From assembly GCA_016213325.1 (NCBI GenBank), contig JACRAY010000022.1:62001-126000 (forward strand): a stretch of 64,000 bases of DNA, given 5' to 3'. This stretch comes from Burkholderiales bacterium. Its GTDB lineage: Bacteria > Pseudomonadota > Gammaproteobacteria > Burkholderiales > Burkholderiaceae_C. The notes under the pieces were generated by a model. It was not told the origin of the DNA, searched no databases, and saw nothing but the letters and a program-made list of their open reading frames with translations. This document shows positions 44,218-52,707 of the stretch, in pieces (within the stretch, counting starts at the first letter, position 1; every line of letters begins with the position of its first letter). Made by a program: the position numbers and the translations under genes.

Positions 44218-45770
44218 TGCGACTCGCTTCGACGTTGCAGTTCACGTCGGTCGACCTTGCCGGTCAGGCCGGTGGGCATGGCGGTGAGGAAGTGGAAGGC
44301 CTTCGGCACCTTGTAGGCACTCAACTGCCGCACATCTTTCAGGTGGGCCCTGACCGAATCGGCTGTCACGTCCGGACGGGTCGCGACGATGTACGCCTCG
44401 ACCCTCTGGCCAAACTTCGCGTCCTTGCAGCCGACAACCACGCATGAGGACACGCCCTCCAGCGACATGATTGCGGCCTCGATTTCTTCGGCGTGAACCT
44501 TGATGCCGCCGGTATTGATGACGTTGTCGGCCCGGCCACTCATCCACAGGTAGCCATCCTCGTCGAGCTGCCCCATGTCGCCACTGCGCCACCAGCCGTC
44601 GACGAATTTCTTCGCGGTCAAGGCTGGCTCACGCCAGTAGCCCATCGCCACCGTGGAACCGGTGACAACGATCTCACCTCGCTCGCCGGGCGGCAGCACA
44701 TCGTCAATCGAACCATCCAGGTTCACGATGCGCATGTCGGCACCGATCGTGGGCAAGCCGGTCGAACCCAGTTTTCGGCCATCGGCCATGTCTTCTGCGG
44801 TGACGGTGACCGCGCAGCCGTTGCCCGACTCGCCTGCCATGTAGATCGCCGTTACGCGTGGGCAGAAGCGCGCCGTGATGCGGGCGATGTCGTCGGCGGT
44901 GGGAAGTTCTCCGCCCACGCAGGTCAGCCGCACCTTGGTGAAGTCCCGCTGCGGCGTCACGACGTCGAAGACCATGCGCCACATCGTGGGGACCATGTTC
45001 AGGATCGTCACGCCCTCGCGCTCGGAAAGATCGACGACACTCGCGGCTTCGAAGCGCCTGACGAGCAAGAGCCTTGCCCGGCCGGCCAGGGCTGGCAGGA
45101 CGAACATGACCCAACCGGCGAATGACGGGTTCATGGGGATCAGGATCGTGTCGTGCCTGTGGATGCCCTCCAGCAGTGCCTGACCCGCGAGAGCACATGC
45201 CAACAGCGAGGCTTGGCTGTGCATGACACCCTTTGGCTTGCCCGTGCTTCCCGATGAAAGAATGACGGCCGCCACCGCGCCCGGGTCGGGACGTTGGCTT
45301 GCGTACTCCAGGGGCTTGGCGGCCTCGAGAAGCGCTCTCCAGCTTTTTCCGTCGTCGAGCACCAGCGTCTGGATGGAGAGGCCACTCTCTTGCACAGCCG
45401 CCGCGACGGCCGACGTGAATTCGGCGTCGTGCACGACGAACTTCGCACCCAGCCATTGCAGCGCTTCGGCGATTTGCTCGACAGAGTTGTTTCGTGTGTG
45501 CAGGTTGGCAGCGACGTAGCCGCCAGTGAACGTGCCGTACCAGGCAACCATGTGCGCCACCGAGCCCAGGCAGAGAAAGGCGACCGCATCACCAGGGACC
45601 AGCGACGCATCGCGCAACGCGGAGGCGAAGCGCAGCGACTGGTCGAGGGCCTGATGGCCGGTGAAGCTGCCGCCCTGGTCATCGACGAAGAAAGGTTGCT
45701 GTCCTTTCCAGCGGCAGTTGCGCACATACAGGTCCGCAATCGACTCGCATTTCGCGAAACGCGTGCTCAT
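44214..45770 (-). CDS. acyl-CoA synthetase (AMP-dependent ligase)
   Basis: ANL-family ligase of 518 residues. P-loop VILSSGSTGKPKGVMHSQ, AIYMAGESGNG in place of YGxTE, WWRSGDMGQLDEDGYLWMSGR at the hinge and TGLTGKVDRRELQRR with the C-terminal Lys. It activates the imported acid for the minus arm. The upstream Bug receptor gene is 31 bases away, so uptake and activation are probably co-transcribed. Confidence 0.9.
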   Translation of the reverse strand: MSTRFAKCESIADLYVRNCRWKGQQPFFVDDQGGSFTGHQALDQSLRFASALRDASLVPGDAVAFLCLGSVAHMVAWYGTFTGGYVAANLHTRNNSVEQIAEALQWLGAKFVVHDAEFTSAVAAAVQESGLSIQTLVLDDGKSWRALLEAAKPLEYASQRPDPGAVAAVILSSGSTGKPKGVMHSQASLLACALAGQALLEGIHRHDTILIPMNPSFAGWVMFVLPALAGRARLLLVRRFEAASVVDLSEREGVTILNMVPTMWRMVFDVVTPQRDFTKVRLTCVGGELPTADDIARITARFCPRVTAIYMAGESGNGCAVTVTAEDMADGRKLGSTGLPTIGADMRIVNLDGSIDDVLPPGERGEIVVTGSTVAMGYWREPALTAKKFVDGWWRSGDMGQLDEDGYLWMSGRADNVINTGGIKVHAEEIEAAIMSLEGVSSCVVVGCKDAKFGQRVEAYIVATRPDVTADSVRAHLKDVRQLSAYKVPKAFHFLTAMPTGLTGKVDRRELQRRSESQ

Positions 45771-45801
45771 GGAAGTCTCCTGGTGAGAGCGTGTCCGGCC
45801 C

Positions 45802-46764
45802 TTATTCCGGCTTGATGCCGGCAGCCTCGACCAGATCGGCAGTGAGCTTCACGTCGGCCGCGATACGGTCGGCCAGTTCGCGCGGAGTGCTCGCGACCGG
45901 AGTCAGGCCGTTGGCTAGCATGTGCTTCTGCGCAAACTCGCGGTCTTGAAGGACCGCGGTGACGTCCTGGCTGATCTTGCGCACGACCGGTTCAGGGGTG
46001 CCGGCGGGAGCGTACAAGCCGTACCAGATACTGGCGAGCGCATACGGAGCGCCCTGTTCTGCAGTCGTGCTGACATCAGGGAAGAAGCTGTTTCGGGCCT
46101 TGCCAGCCATCGCCAGGGGCTTCAGCTTCCCGGCCTTGAAGTGTTGCCCGACGACGCCGTATCCCCCGCTTGCCAGCTGTACATCGCCCGCGATTGCCGC
46201 GCCGATGGAAAGCGAAACACCCTTGTACGGAACCGTCAGGATGTCGATCCGCTCACGCTTGTTGATGGCGTGGATCATGAGATCCGCCTGGCTGCCGCGA
46301 GCGAAGGAGCCGAACGACACCTTGCCGGGGTTCGCCTTTGCGTATGCGATCAGCTCGCGCAGGTTCGAAGCCGGAAACGCCGGGTGCGCCACGATGAAAA
46401 AGTCGGTCTGCGCCAGAAGCGAAATCGGGGTGAAGCTCTTGTCGGGGTCGTAGGGAAGCTTCTTGTAGAGGAATCGATTGATGACCGTAGTCGTGTCGAC
46501 GGTCGCGAGCAGCGTGTATCCGTCAGCGGGGGAACGGGCTACGAGATCGGCACCGATCAGCGAATCAGCACCTGGCCGGTTTTCAACGATCACCGGCTGC
46601 TTCCACCTGGTGGACAGCTCGACTGCCAAGGCCCGGTAGAGCTGATCCGAGCCACCCGCCTGGAATGGCACGATCAGCCGAACAGGCTTCGTGGGATAGG
46701 TATCCGCGAGTGCGGGAGCCAGTAGCCCCACAGCTGCCGCCAAAGTGAATGCGAGTTTCCACAT
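45802..46764 (-). CDS. Bug/TctC family tripartite tricarboxylate transporter substrate-binding protein
   Basis: Periplasmic receptor of 320 residues, first gene of the minus arm. Signal peptide MWKLAFTLAAAVGLLAPALA (cleavage after ALA), then YPTKPVRLIVPFQAGGSD, SPADGYTLL and ILTVPYKGVS. ATG 46764 with GGAGACA upstream is preferred to the track start at 46809. It is strikingly like the plus-arm receptor at 38481. No TctAB permease is in the window. Confidence 0.92.
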   Translation of the reverse strand: MWKLAFTLAAAVGLLAPALADTYPTKPVRLIVPFQAGGSDQLYRALAVELSTRWKQPVIVENRPGADSLIGADLVARSPADGYTLLATVDTTTVINRFLYKKLPYDPDKSFTPISLLAQTDFFIVAHPAFPASNLRELIAYAKANPGKVSFGSFARGSQADLMIHAINKRERIDILTVPYKGVSLSIGAAIAGDVQLASGGYGVVGQHFKAGKLKPLAMAGKARNSFFPDVSTTAEQGAPYALASIWYGLYAPAGTPEPVVRKISQDVTAVLQDREFAQKHMLANGLTPVASTPRELADRIAADVKLTADLVEAAGIKPE

Positions 46765-46807
46765 ATGTTGTCTCCGTTTGCCCAGTCGATGTTCAGGTGC
46801 CGTGATC

Positions 46808-46848
46808 ATAGATTAACCTATCGGCATTGTCAATTGAGTAATTGACAA
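46808..46848. promoter_or_regulatory. two dyads upstream of the minus arm
   Basis: ATAGATTAACCTAT (46808-46821) is a near-perfect dyad related to the motifs at 35674 and 40311. It is followed by the perfect inverted repeat TTGTCAATT-GAGT-AATTGACAA (46827-46848). Both lie 44-84 bases before the Bug receptor ATG, where a repressor would block the promoter. The second dyad, containing TTGACA on both strands, may overlap the -35 box. Confidence 0.6.
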
Positions 46849-47231
46849 CCTTGGCTTCGGCTTGCGATCCGCGGGGCGGGAGCGTGAGCACGGTCGCCCT
46901 GGCACTCCCCGGAACCCGCTGGAGTTCTACAGGACATCTGCTCGACGTGGCGGGACCGAATGGGAGGCGGCGCACCGGCAGGACCGCAGCGCTTCGCAAC
47001 GGGCCGGCTACTCGGCTTGTACCTTCAGCTGGACAGAGCTCCTGGTTGACATCCATAGATGTCTAGTGACGTCCAGGTGGTGTGGGGGTACGATGCGGGG
47101 TACCGGTCTGCGTTGCCGAAGAAAACTTCCGCGCTGACAGGTACTTACGCGCCCGATACTGCTGCCTCCTGCTCCGCCACTTCCTTCGTGCCCTGGTGGG
47201 GTACGATGACCCGGCCCTCCCGTCACCCACG
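46849..47231. other. intergenic region without a recognisable gene
   Basis: About 380 bases between the divergent minus arm and the first enolase-superfamily gene. Track ORFs here have no family resemblance. It holds the dyad GACATC-CATA-GATGTC (47048-47063) and a GGGTACGATGACCC element (47202-47215) that recurs as GGTTACGATAACC before the second copy of the downstream gene. Confidence 0.5.
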
Positions 47232-48368
47232 ATGAACCGGCCGTCCATCACCCTCGTCCGCCTGCGGCAGGTCGACCTGCCGCCCAAAGTCGTCCGCACG
47301 GACGGGATCCAGTCCTTTGTCACGCAGCAAACCGTGCTGCTCACGATCCGCTGCAGCGACGGCCTGGAAGGCACCGGCTATGCGTACACCATCGGCACCG
47401 GCGGGTCGTCGGTGCTGGCATTGCTGCACGACCACCTCGCGCCGCGCCTCGTCGGCCGCGACCCGCTCTCGGCCGAGGCCATCTGGAAAGACCTGTTCTT
47501 CCATACGCATGCCACCGCGGTCGGCGCCATCACGAGCCTGGCCCTCGCGTGCGTGGACACGGCCCTGTGGGACTGGCGCGGGCGCAGCCAGCAGCTTCCG
47601 TTGTGGCGGCTGCTGGGCGCGGCCCAACCGCGCGTTCCCGTGTACACGACCGAGGGCGGGTGGCTCCACCTTTCGCCGGCCGAACTGGTCGAGCAGTCGT
47701 TGGCCGCCAAGGCCGAAGGGTTCAAGGGTGCCAAGGTCAAGGTGGGCCGGCCGCATGTGAGCGAGGACCTCGCGCGCCTGGCTGCCGTGCGCGAAGCCGT
47801 CGGGTCCGGGTTCGAGCTGATGGTCGACGCCAACCAGGGCTTCACCCGCCCCGAGGTGGCCCGCCGCGCGGCGGCGTTCGCGCCGCTGGACCTGGCGTGG
47901 CTGGAAGAACCGCTGCCGGCCGAAGACGTCGCGGGCCACCGCATCCTGCGTGCCCAGACGCCCATCCCGGTGGCCGTGGGCGAGTCGATGTACCACATCG
48001 CGCAGTTCCGCGAGTACCTCGAGCAGGGTGCCTGCAGCATCGTGCAGCCCGACGTTGCCCGCATCGGCGGCATCACGCCATGGATCAAGGTGGCGCACAT
48101 GGCGGAGGGCTTCAACGTGCCCGTCTGCCCGCACTTCCTGATGGAGCTGCACGTCAGCCTCTCGGCGGCGGTGCCGAACGCCACGTGGGTCGAGTACATC
48201 CCGCAGCTGGATGACATCACGACCAGCCGCATCCGCGTCGAGGACGGCCATGCCTATCCGCCCGAGACGCCGGGCCTCGGGATCGAGTGGGATTGGGATG
48301 CGATCGCTGCGCGGCAGTGCGCGGACCTGCTGGTGCAAGCCGGCGCTGCTACTCCCCACCCAGCCTGA
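47232..48368 (+). CDS. mandelate racemase/muconate lactonizing enzyme family protein, copy A
   Basis: Enolase-superfamily enzyme of 378 residues that would abstract an alpha-proton from a carboxylate with Mg2+ help. KGAKVKVGRP carries the KxK base; metal ligands are in LMVDANQG, WLEEPLP and AVGESMY; the distal His is in PVCPHFLMELHVSL. This pattern fits the mandelate racemase subgroup. About 97% identical to the copy at 54415 (12 differences by eye in 371). The last seven residues (AATPHPA) come from reading into an antisense amidohydrolase remnant. ATG 47232 is chosen because both copies share it. Confidence 0.9.
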   Translation: MNRPSITLVRLRQVDLPPKVVRTDGIQSFVTQQTVLLTIRCSDGLEGTGYAYTIGTGGSSVLALLHDHLAPRLVGRDPLSAEAIWKDLFFHTHATAVGAITSLALACVDTALWDWRGRSQQLPLWRLLGAAQPRVPVYTTEGGWLHLSPAELVEQSLAAKAEGFKGAKVKVGRPHVSEDLARLAAVREAVGSGFELMVDANQGFTRPEVARRAAAFAPLDLAWLEEPLPAEDVAGHRILRAQTPIPVAVGESMYHIAQFREYLEQGACSIVQPDVARIGGITPWIKVAHMAEGFNVPVCPHFLMELHVSLSAAVPNATWVEYIPQLDDITTSRIRVEDGHAYPPETPGLGIEWDWDAIAARQCADLLVQAGAATPHPA

Positions 48369-48505
48369 ACACCCGCCGGGCATTGCCTGCCAGGAAGAGG
48401 CGCCCGGCTTCCTCGTCCAGTTCCAGCTCATCGACGCCCTCCGGTGCCTTCGCGCCTTCGCGGGAGCGATCATCGGGTAGTTCGCGGATCGCCTTGAAGC
48501 CCAGT
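48349..48505 (-). pseudogene. truncated duplicate of the amidohydrolase gene at 52708
   Basis: Bases 48349-48480 match the 3' end of the intact amidohydrolase gene (52708 on) with scattered changes, including the stop codon TAG. An 8-base insertion that repeats GCGAAGGC breaks the frame after YPMIAPAKA. Then 48483-48505 matches 53185-53205, so about 350 bases are deleted in between. Nothing further upstream remains. It overlaps the end of the copy A gene on the opposite strand. Confidence 0.85.
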
Positions 48506-48709
48506 CAGTATCGACGGATCGAATCGCTCCGCATCATCCGCCACGGGCGAGCCTGGCGCGGGCGGCGAAGTGGATGTCGTCCTCCAAGTCCTCGTCGCGC
48601 ATCTGTTTAGTGCAATGAATCACACCCGAGCGGCGACTTTGTGAGCTGCTGATCACGCACCGTCTGGCGCACTATCCAGGCACGCAATCCCGCGTCCTGG
48701 AGAAATCAC

Positions 48710-48919
48710 ATGAAGCAACTCGCTACCGTCCTCGTCGTCGCCCTTGCCTGCACGCTCTCGGTTGCCGCCGAGTCCACCAGGAAGTCGCCGCAGCAAGCGC
48801 GCATGGCGCAGTGCCAGAAGGAGGCCACAGCGTCCGGCAAGACGGGAAAGGACCGCTCCGAACTGTTGCGCGCCTGCCTGTCTGCGAAGAAGCCGGTGAA
48901 GGCCGCCAAATCGGCCTGA
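48710..48919 (+). CDS. PsiF-like small periplasmic protein
   Basis: Small protein of 69 residues: a signal peptide (MKQLATVLVVALACTLSVAA) and one PsiF repeat (QQARMAQCQKEATASGKTGKDRSELLRACL) with two Cys. PsiF in enterobacteria is phosphate-starvation inducible, function unknown. Not linked to the catabolic genes; a basic Ala/Lys tail ends it. Confidence 0.8.
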   Translation: MKQLATVLVVALACTLSVAAESTRKSPQQARMAQCQKEATASGKTGKDRSELLRACLSAKKPVKAAKSA

Positions 48920-49246
48920 GGCTGCGCGAATCTTCCGCCCTGTTTCAGCAGGTGGTCCTGCAAAGTGCAAGCCTGCAAAGCCTACGAGTGGGACGCACTG
49001 GCAGGCGTGCCGCCGGCCTCCCTGACACGGGCGCTGGTGTCGTTCCTGGGCAACGAGGACCTCAAGAGGCGTTGGCAGCTGCGGCTGGCCCGTGTATCCA
49101 CTGGACACGTACCGCTGCGTGAAGCCGCAAGCGAGCTGTGACGACCTGTTGAGCTGCATCCAGTCGGACTATTACTACCGCAAGCCTGCCGCTGCGCTCG
49201 AAGCGCTGTTGCGCAGCGCTGGCAGCGCGACCTTCCATACTGGCGG
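48920..49246. other. region without a confident gene
   Basis: About 330 bases between psiF-like and azlD-like genes. One frame reads QACKAYEWDALAGVPPASLT and a shifted one reads VYPLDTYRCVKPQASCDDLL with several Cys. Together they could be a frameshifted remnant of a small Cys-containing protein, but I recognise no family and find no convincing start. Confidence 0.35.
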
Positions 49247-49633
49247 TCACCCCTGTATGGAGGGAAGGCTCGGCGCAGCGCGAATGACCGGTGTCGGCCG
49301 TCCTACCACCCCAACCCCCACCCGCAACACCAGCATCACCCCCGTCCCGCAAGCGATCGTGCCGAACAGGTTGCGCTTCCACGCATAGAACGCCAGTCCG
49401 GCCGCACCGCCGAAGATGCGGGGATCGCGCCAGGTATCGACCAGATGGCCCTGCGTCATCACCAGTTCCGGCGCGACGACGGCTGCCAGCGCGGCGATGG
49501 GTGCATAGTGCAGCCCCTCGCGCAGCCAGCGCGGCATCGGCAGGTCTTCCTTCGGCATCAGGAACGAGATGCGGCACAGCAGCGTGATGAAGGACATGCC
49601 GACCGTCGCGAGGAAGAGATCGAGGGCGCTCAT
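49247..49633 (-). CDS. azlD: AzlD family branched-chain amino acid export protein
   Basis: Small membrane protein of 128 residues with about four hydrophobic segments. FLATVGMSFITLLCRISFLM (with the conserved RxSF-type motif), LREGLHYAPIAALAAVVAPEL and FGGAAGLAFYAWKRNLFGTIACG are AzlD features. AzlCD exports branched-chain amino acids. The start ATG 49633 overlaps the azlC stop. Because azlC is broken here, the pair is probably non-functional. The last residues past GVGVVG look like extra tail. Confidence 0.83.
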   Translation of the reverse strand: MSALDLFLATVGMSFITLLCRISFLMPKEDLPMPRWLREGLHYAPIAALAAVVAPELVMTQGHLVDTWRDPRIFGGAAGLAFYAWKRNLFGTIACGTGVMLVLRVGVGVVGRPTPVIRAAPSLPSIQG

Positions 49634-50312
49634 GACTTCGCCCGCCCGCGCGCAGCGCTCGTGTGCTGCGCCATCACGCCCACAGCGACGGCGGCAGCGA
49701 TGGCCACCAGGATGTTCAGCTTCAGCGGCAGCGCGTAGCTGGCCACGGCGGCGCAGGCCGCGACCAGCGCTGCCACCCATGTGACGGGCTGCGCAGCTGC
49801 GTGCACGTGAGCGCGAGCAGCGCCATGGTGCCCGCAAAACCGAGGCCCCAGGAGGCGGGGATCCCCGCACCGGCGACGATACCCGTGATGATGGAGACCT
49901 GCCACACGACCCAGGTCGTGAACGCGCAACCCAGGAAGTAGTCGTCGTGCGGGCACCCCGGTACCGGCTCGGGGAATCGGTGGATGAACAACGCGAAGTT
50001 CGTATCGCCCATCAGGTAGCCCATGGCGACCTGGCGGCGGCGCGGAACATGTGCAAAGCAGGGCCGGTAGTGGAAGCTGAACGCCATGAACCGCAGGCTC
50101 ACGCACAGCGTGGTGGCCCAGACCACCCACATCGGCGCGCCCGCCGCGAGCAGAGGCAGCGCTGCGATCTGCGCGCTGCCCGCGTACACGACGATGGACA
50201 TGAAGATGGCGAGCGGCACGCCCATCTCACTCTTGGCCATGGCCACGCCCGCTACGAGACCCCATGCGGATACGCCGATCGACAGCGGCAAGCTGTCGCG
50301 GAAGCCTTCGTG
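49630..50312 (-). pseudogene. azlC: azlC homologue, frameshifted and 5'-truncated
   Basis: The frame of track ORF 49722 gives the AzlC body: [51 protein letters not shown] and [12 protein letters not shown]. The C-terminal membrane part ([18 protein letters not shown]) is in the frame of ORF 49630. The shift lies near 49795-49812 and is explained by one lost base. At the 5' end the gene abuts a plus-strand thiolase relic and has no family-like start. The stop overlaps azlD as ATGA. Confidence 0.8.
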
Positions 50313-50537
50313 GCGCAGGGACTTGCCGTGTTGCGCTCGCTGGGCATAGCGGATGACGATTCTCGAGTCAACCCGAACGGCGGCGCGATCGCACTGGGGC
50401 ATCCGCTCGGGGCATCCGGCGCGCGGCTGGCCACGACGGCAGTGAACCAGCTGCATGCAATCGGCAGTCGCTATGCGCTTTGCACGATGTGCATCGGCGT
50501 CGGGCAGGGCATCGCGGTCGCCATCGAACGCGTCTGA
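50301..50537 (+). pseudogene. 3' end of an acetyl-CoA acetyltransferase/thiolase gene
   Basis: The frame of track ORF 49947 turns thiolase-like only from [16 protein letters not shown] (50301) and continues [21 protein letters not shown], with the catalytic His, and [19 protein letters not shown], with the second Cys, then TGA. About 78 codons of a roughly 395-codon PcaF-type thiolase remain. Its left end lies within the 5' part of azlC, marking a recombination junction. Confidence 0.82.
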
Positions 50538-50599
50538 CCGAGCTGCTCGAGAAGATCACCCTGGTCGTGCCACTCGAGGAATAGCCGGCCAGCGCAGCC

Positions 50600-52681
50600 T
50601 CAACCCGGATCTTCGACAAAGTCCCGGTCCGGGTGATCCGCTTTCCCCTGCTGCCAGTAGCCCCGACCGGTGATTCTCACCCGCTCGATCCCGGGCCGGG
50701 ACCGCAGGATCTCGCGGATGCGCCGCACGGCAGCCGCTTCGCATCCGACATAGACGCGTCCCGGCCCTGCGGGAAGTTCGCCCAGCTGCCGCGCAGCAGC
50801 CTCGAGCATGGCCCCCGGCCCTGCACCACGGCGCGGCAGCCATTGCACGTCCATGCCTTCACGCGCAGGCAAGGCACGAATCTCCTCTTCGTCCTCGACT
50901 TCGATGCGCAGGATCGCCTTTGCGCCCGGTGGGAGCGCTTCGACCACGGTTTCCAGCGCCGGTAACGCGCTCTCGTCCCCCATCAACAGGAACCACGACG
51001 CCCCGGCATCCACCGCGTAGCCGGGAGCCGGTCCCATCATCACGAGCCGGTCACCCACTTGCGCGCGCTGCGCCCACCGGCTGGCCGGCCCGTCGCCATG
51101 CAGCACGAAGTCGATGTCGATCTCCCCGGCATTGCTGTCGATGCGCCGGGGCGTGTAAGTGCGCATCCGGGGCGAACGCGGGGCATCGGGGCCGGGCATA
51201 TCTGCTTCGTGCGAGCCTTCGGGCGGCACGATCAGCTTCAGGTGCCCGGCCGGGCCGCGCCATTCCAGGCCCTGGAGCTCGGCGGCACCAAATCGGATGC
51301 GGACCATTCGTGGACTGAGCGGCTCGATGCCGAGCACCTCGATGCGCCTTGGCATGGGGCGGGGGCGCTTCTCGTTGCGGGATCCTTCCATGTTTGGGAT
51401 AACTATACCCGCCAGCTCCTGCGTGGGTGACGGGCGCGGCAGTGCTTGCGGCGGATGGTCCGGGCTGCGCCCGCCTCTGGCCACCACGCCCCGGCGCTTC
51501 AGTTCCGCAATCTGCTGCGGCGTAAGACCGATCTCAGCCAGCACCGCGTCCGTGTCCTGCCCAACGCCGGGCGCGGCGCGGCGGTGCTGGCCCGGCGTGC
51601 GCGACAGTTTCGGCACGATGCCGGGCACGGCCAGTTCGCTGCCGTCATCCATGCGCAGGCTCTCCAGCATCCCGCGCGCCTGGTAGTGAGGGTCGGCCGC
51701 GATGTCCGCGACCGTGTAGATCTTCCCGGCGGGCACCGAGGCCGCGTCCAGTGCGCTGAGCACTTCGGCCACGGTTCGCTTTGCAGTCCAGGCGCCAATG
51801 GCCGCATCGACTTCAGCCACTCGCGCGACGCGGCCGGTGTTGTCGGCCAGCTGCGGATCGGCGGCCAGGTCGGGCCGGTCGATCACCGCCATCAGCCGCT
51901 TGAAGATGCTGTCGCCGTTGCCGGCGATGAGCGCGTAGCCGCCGTCCTGGCAAAGATAGGCATTGCTCGGCGCGATGCCGGGCAGGGCGCTGCCCGCCGG
52001 GCCGCGAATCGCGCCGAATGCGCTGTACTCAGGCAGCAGGCTTTCCATGCAGTTGAAGACGGCCTCGTACAAGGCCACGTCGACGACCTGGCCGCGGCCG
52101 GAGCGTTGCCGCTCGTGCAAGGCGACGAGGACGCCGATCACGCCGTGCAGGGCCGCCAGCGTGTCGCCGATCGAGACGCCCACGCGAACGGGAACGCGTC
52201 CCGCCTCCCCCGTCAGGTGGCGCAGGCCGCCCATGGCCTCGGCCACCACGCCGAAGCCGGGCCGGTCGCGGTAGGGGCCGGTCTGTCCGTAGCCGCTGAC
52301 GCGCAGCATGATGAGCCGAGGGTTCAGCCCGAGCAGCACGTCGGGACCCAGCCCCCAGCCTTCCAGCGCGCCGGGGCGGAAGTTTTCGACCAGCACGTCG
52401 GCTTCACCGGCGAGCTTGCGCACGATCTCCTGTGCGGCAAGCTCCTTCAGGTCGAGCGCGACGGATCGCTTGCCGCGCGACTGCACTTGCCACCATACCG
52501 AGGTGCCGTCTTTCAGCAGGCGCCACTTGCGCAGCGGGTCGCCGGAACCGGGCGGCTCCACCTTGATCACCTCGGCGCCGAAGTCGGCCAGGGTCTTGGC
52601 TGCGAAGGGGCCGGCAATCAGCTGGCCCATTTCCAGGACCTTCAGGCCCGCGAGCGGGAGCGTGGGATCGGGTGTGTGCAC
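50600..52681 (-). CDS. CaiB/BaiF CoA-transferase fused in frame to a siderophore-interacting protein domain
   Basis: Single open frame of 693 residues. Residues 1 to about 405 are a type III CoA-transferase (LKVLEMGQLIAGPFAAKTLADFGAEVIKVE, VENFRPGALEGWGLGP). Residues from about 430 are a siderophore-interacting protein (SIP) FAD/NAD(P)H ferric reductase-like domain: RMVRIRFGAAELQGL, MRTYTPRRID, WFLLMGDESALPALETVVEAL. The linker KRRGVVARGG...IVIPNMEGSRN looks like translated intergenic DNA, and an internal ATG (51391) would suit a separate SIP gene. Either a stop was lost or two activities are truly fused. Confidence 0.8.
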   Translation of the reverse strand: MHTPDPTLPLAGLKVLEMGQLIAGPFAAKTLADFGAEVIKVEPPGSGDPLRKWRLLKDGTSVWWQVQSRGKRSVALDLKELAAQEIVRKLAGEADVLVENFRPGALEGWGLGPDVLLGLNPRLIMLRVSGYGQTGPYRDRPGFGVVAEAMGGLRHLTGEAGRVPVRVGVSIGDTLAALHGVIGVLVALHERQRSGRGQVVDVALYEAVFNCMESLLPEYSAFGAIRGPAGSALPGIAPSNAYLCQDGGYALIAGNGDSIFKRLMAVIDRPDLAADPQLADNTGRVARVAEVDAAIGAWTAKRTVAEVLSALDAASVPAGKIYTVADIAADPHYQARGMLESLRMDDGSELAVPGIVPKLSRTPGQHRRAAPGVGQDTDAVLAEIGLTPQQIAELKRRGVVARGGRSPDHPPQALPRPSPTQELAGIVIPNMEGSRNEKRPRPMPRRIEVLGIEPLSPRMVRIRFGAAELQGLEWRGPAGHLKLIVPPEGSHEADMPGPDAPRSPRMRTYTPRRIDSNAGEIDIDFVLHGDGPASRWAQRAQVGDRLVMMGPAPGYAVDAGASWFLLMGDESALPALETVVEALPPGAKAILRIEVEDEEEIRALPAREGMDVQWLPRRGAGPGAMLEAAARQLGELPAGPGRVYVGCEAAAVRRIREILRSRPGIERVRITGRGYWQQGKADHPDRDFVEDPG

Positions 52682-52687
52682 CGCGTC

Positions 52688-52699
52688 GATTCTAGAATC
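52688..52699. promoter_or_regulatory. 12-base palindrome before the CoA-transferase gene
   Basis: GATTCTAGAATC is a perfect palindrome 6 bases upstream of the CoA-transferase ATG and just after the amidohydrolase stop. Its place over the ribosome-binding region suggests an operator or chance; no other copy was seen. Confidence 0.3.
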
Positions 52700-52707
52700 G
52701 GCCCCTG

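Noticed and set aside
48545-48605. Minus-strand reading MRDEDLEDDIHFAARARLARGG ending in TGA
   Set aside because: It looks protein-like and could be another gene tail, but is too short and I recognise no family.
50538-50586. Short plus-strand reading ELLEKITLVVPLEE after the thiolase relic
   Set aside because: Fifteen codons without a start or family; may be a relic but cannot be supported.
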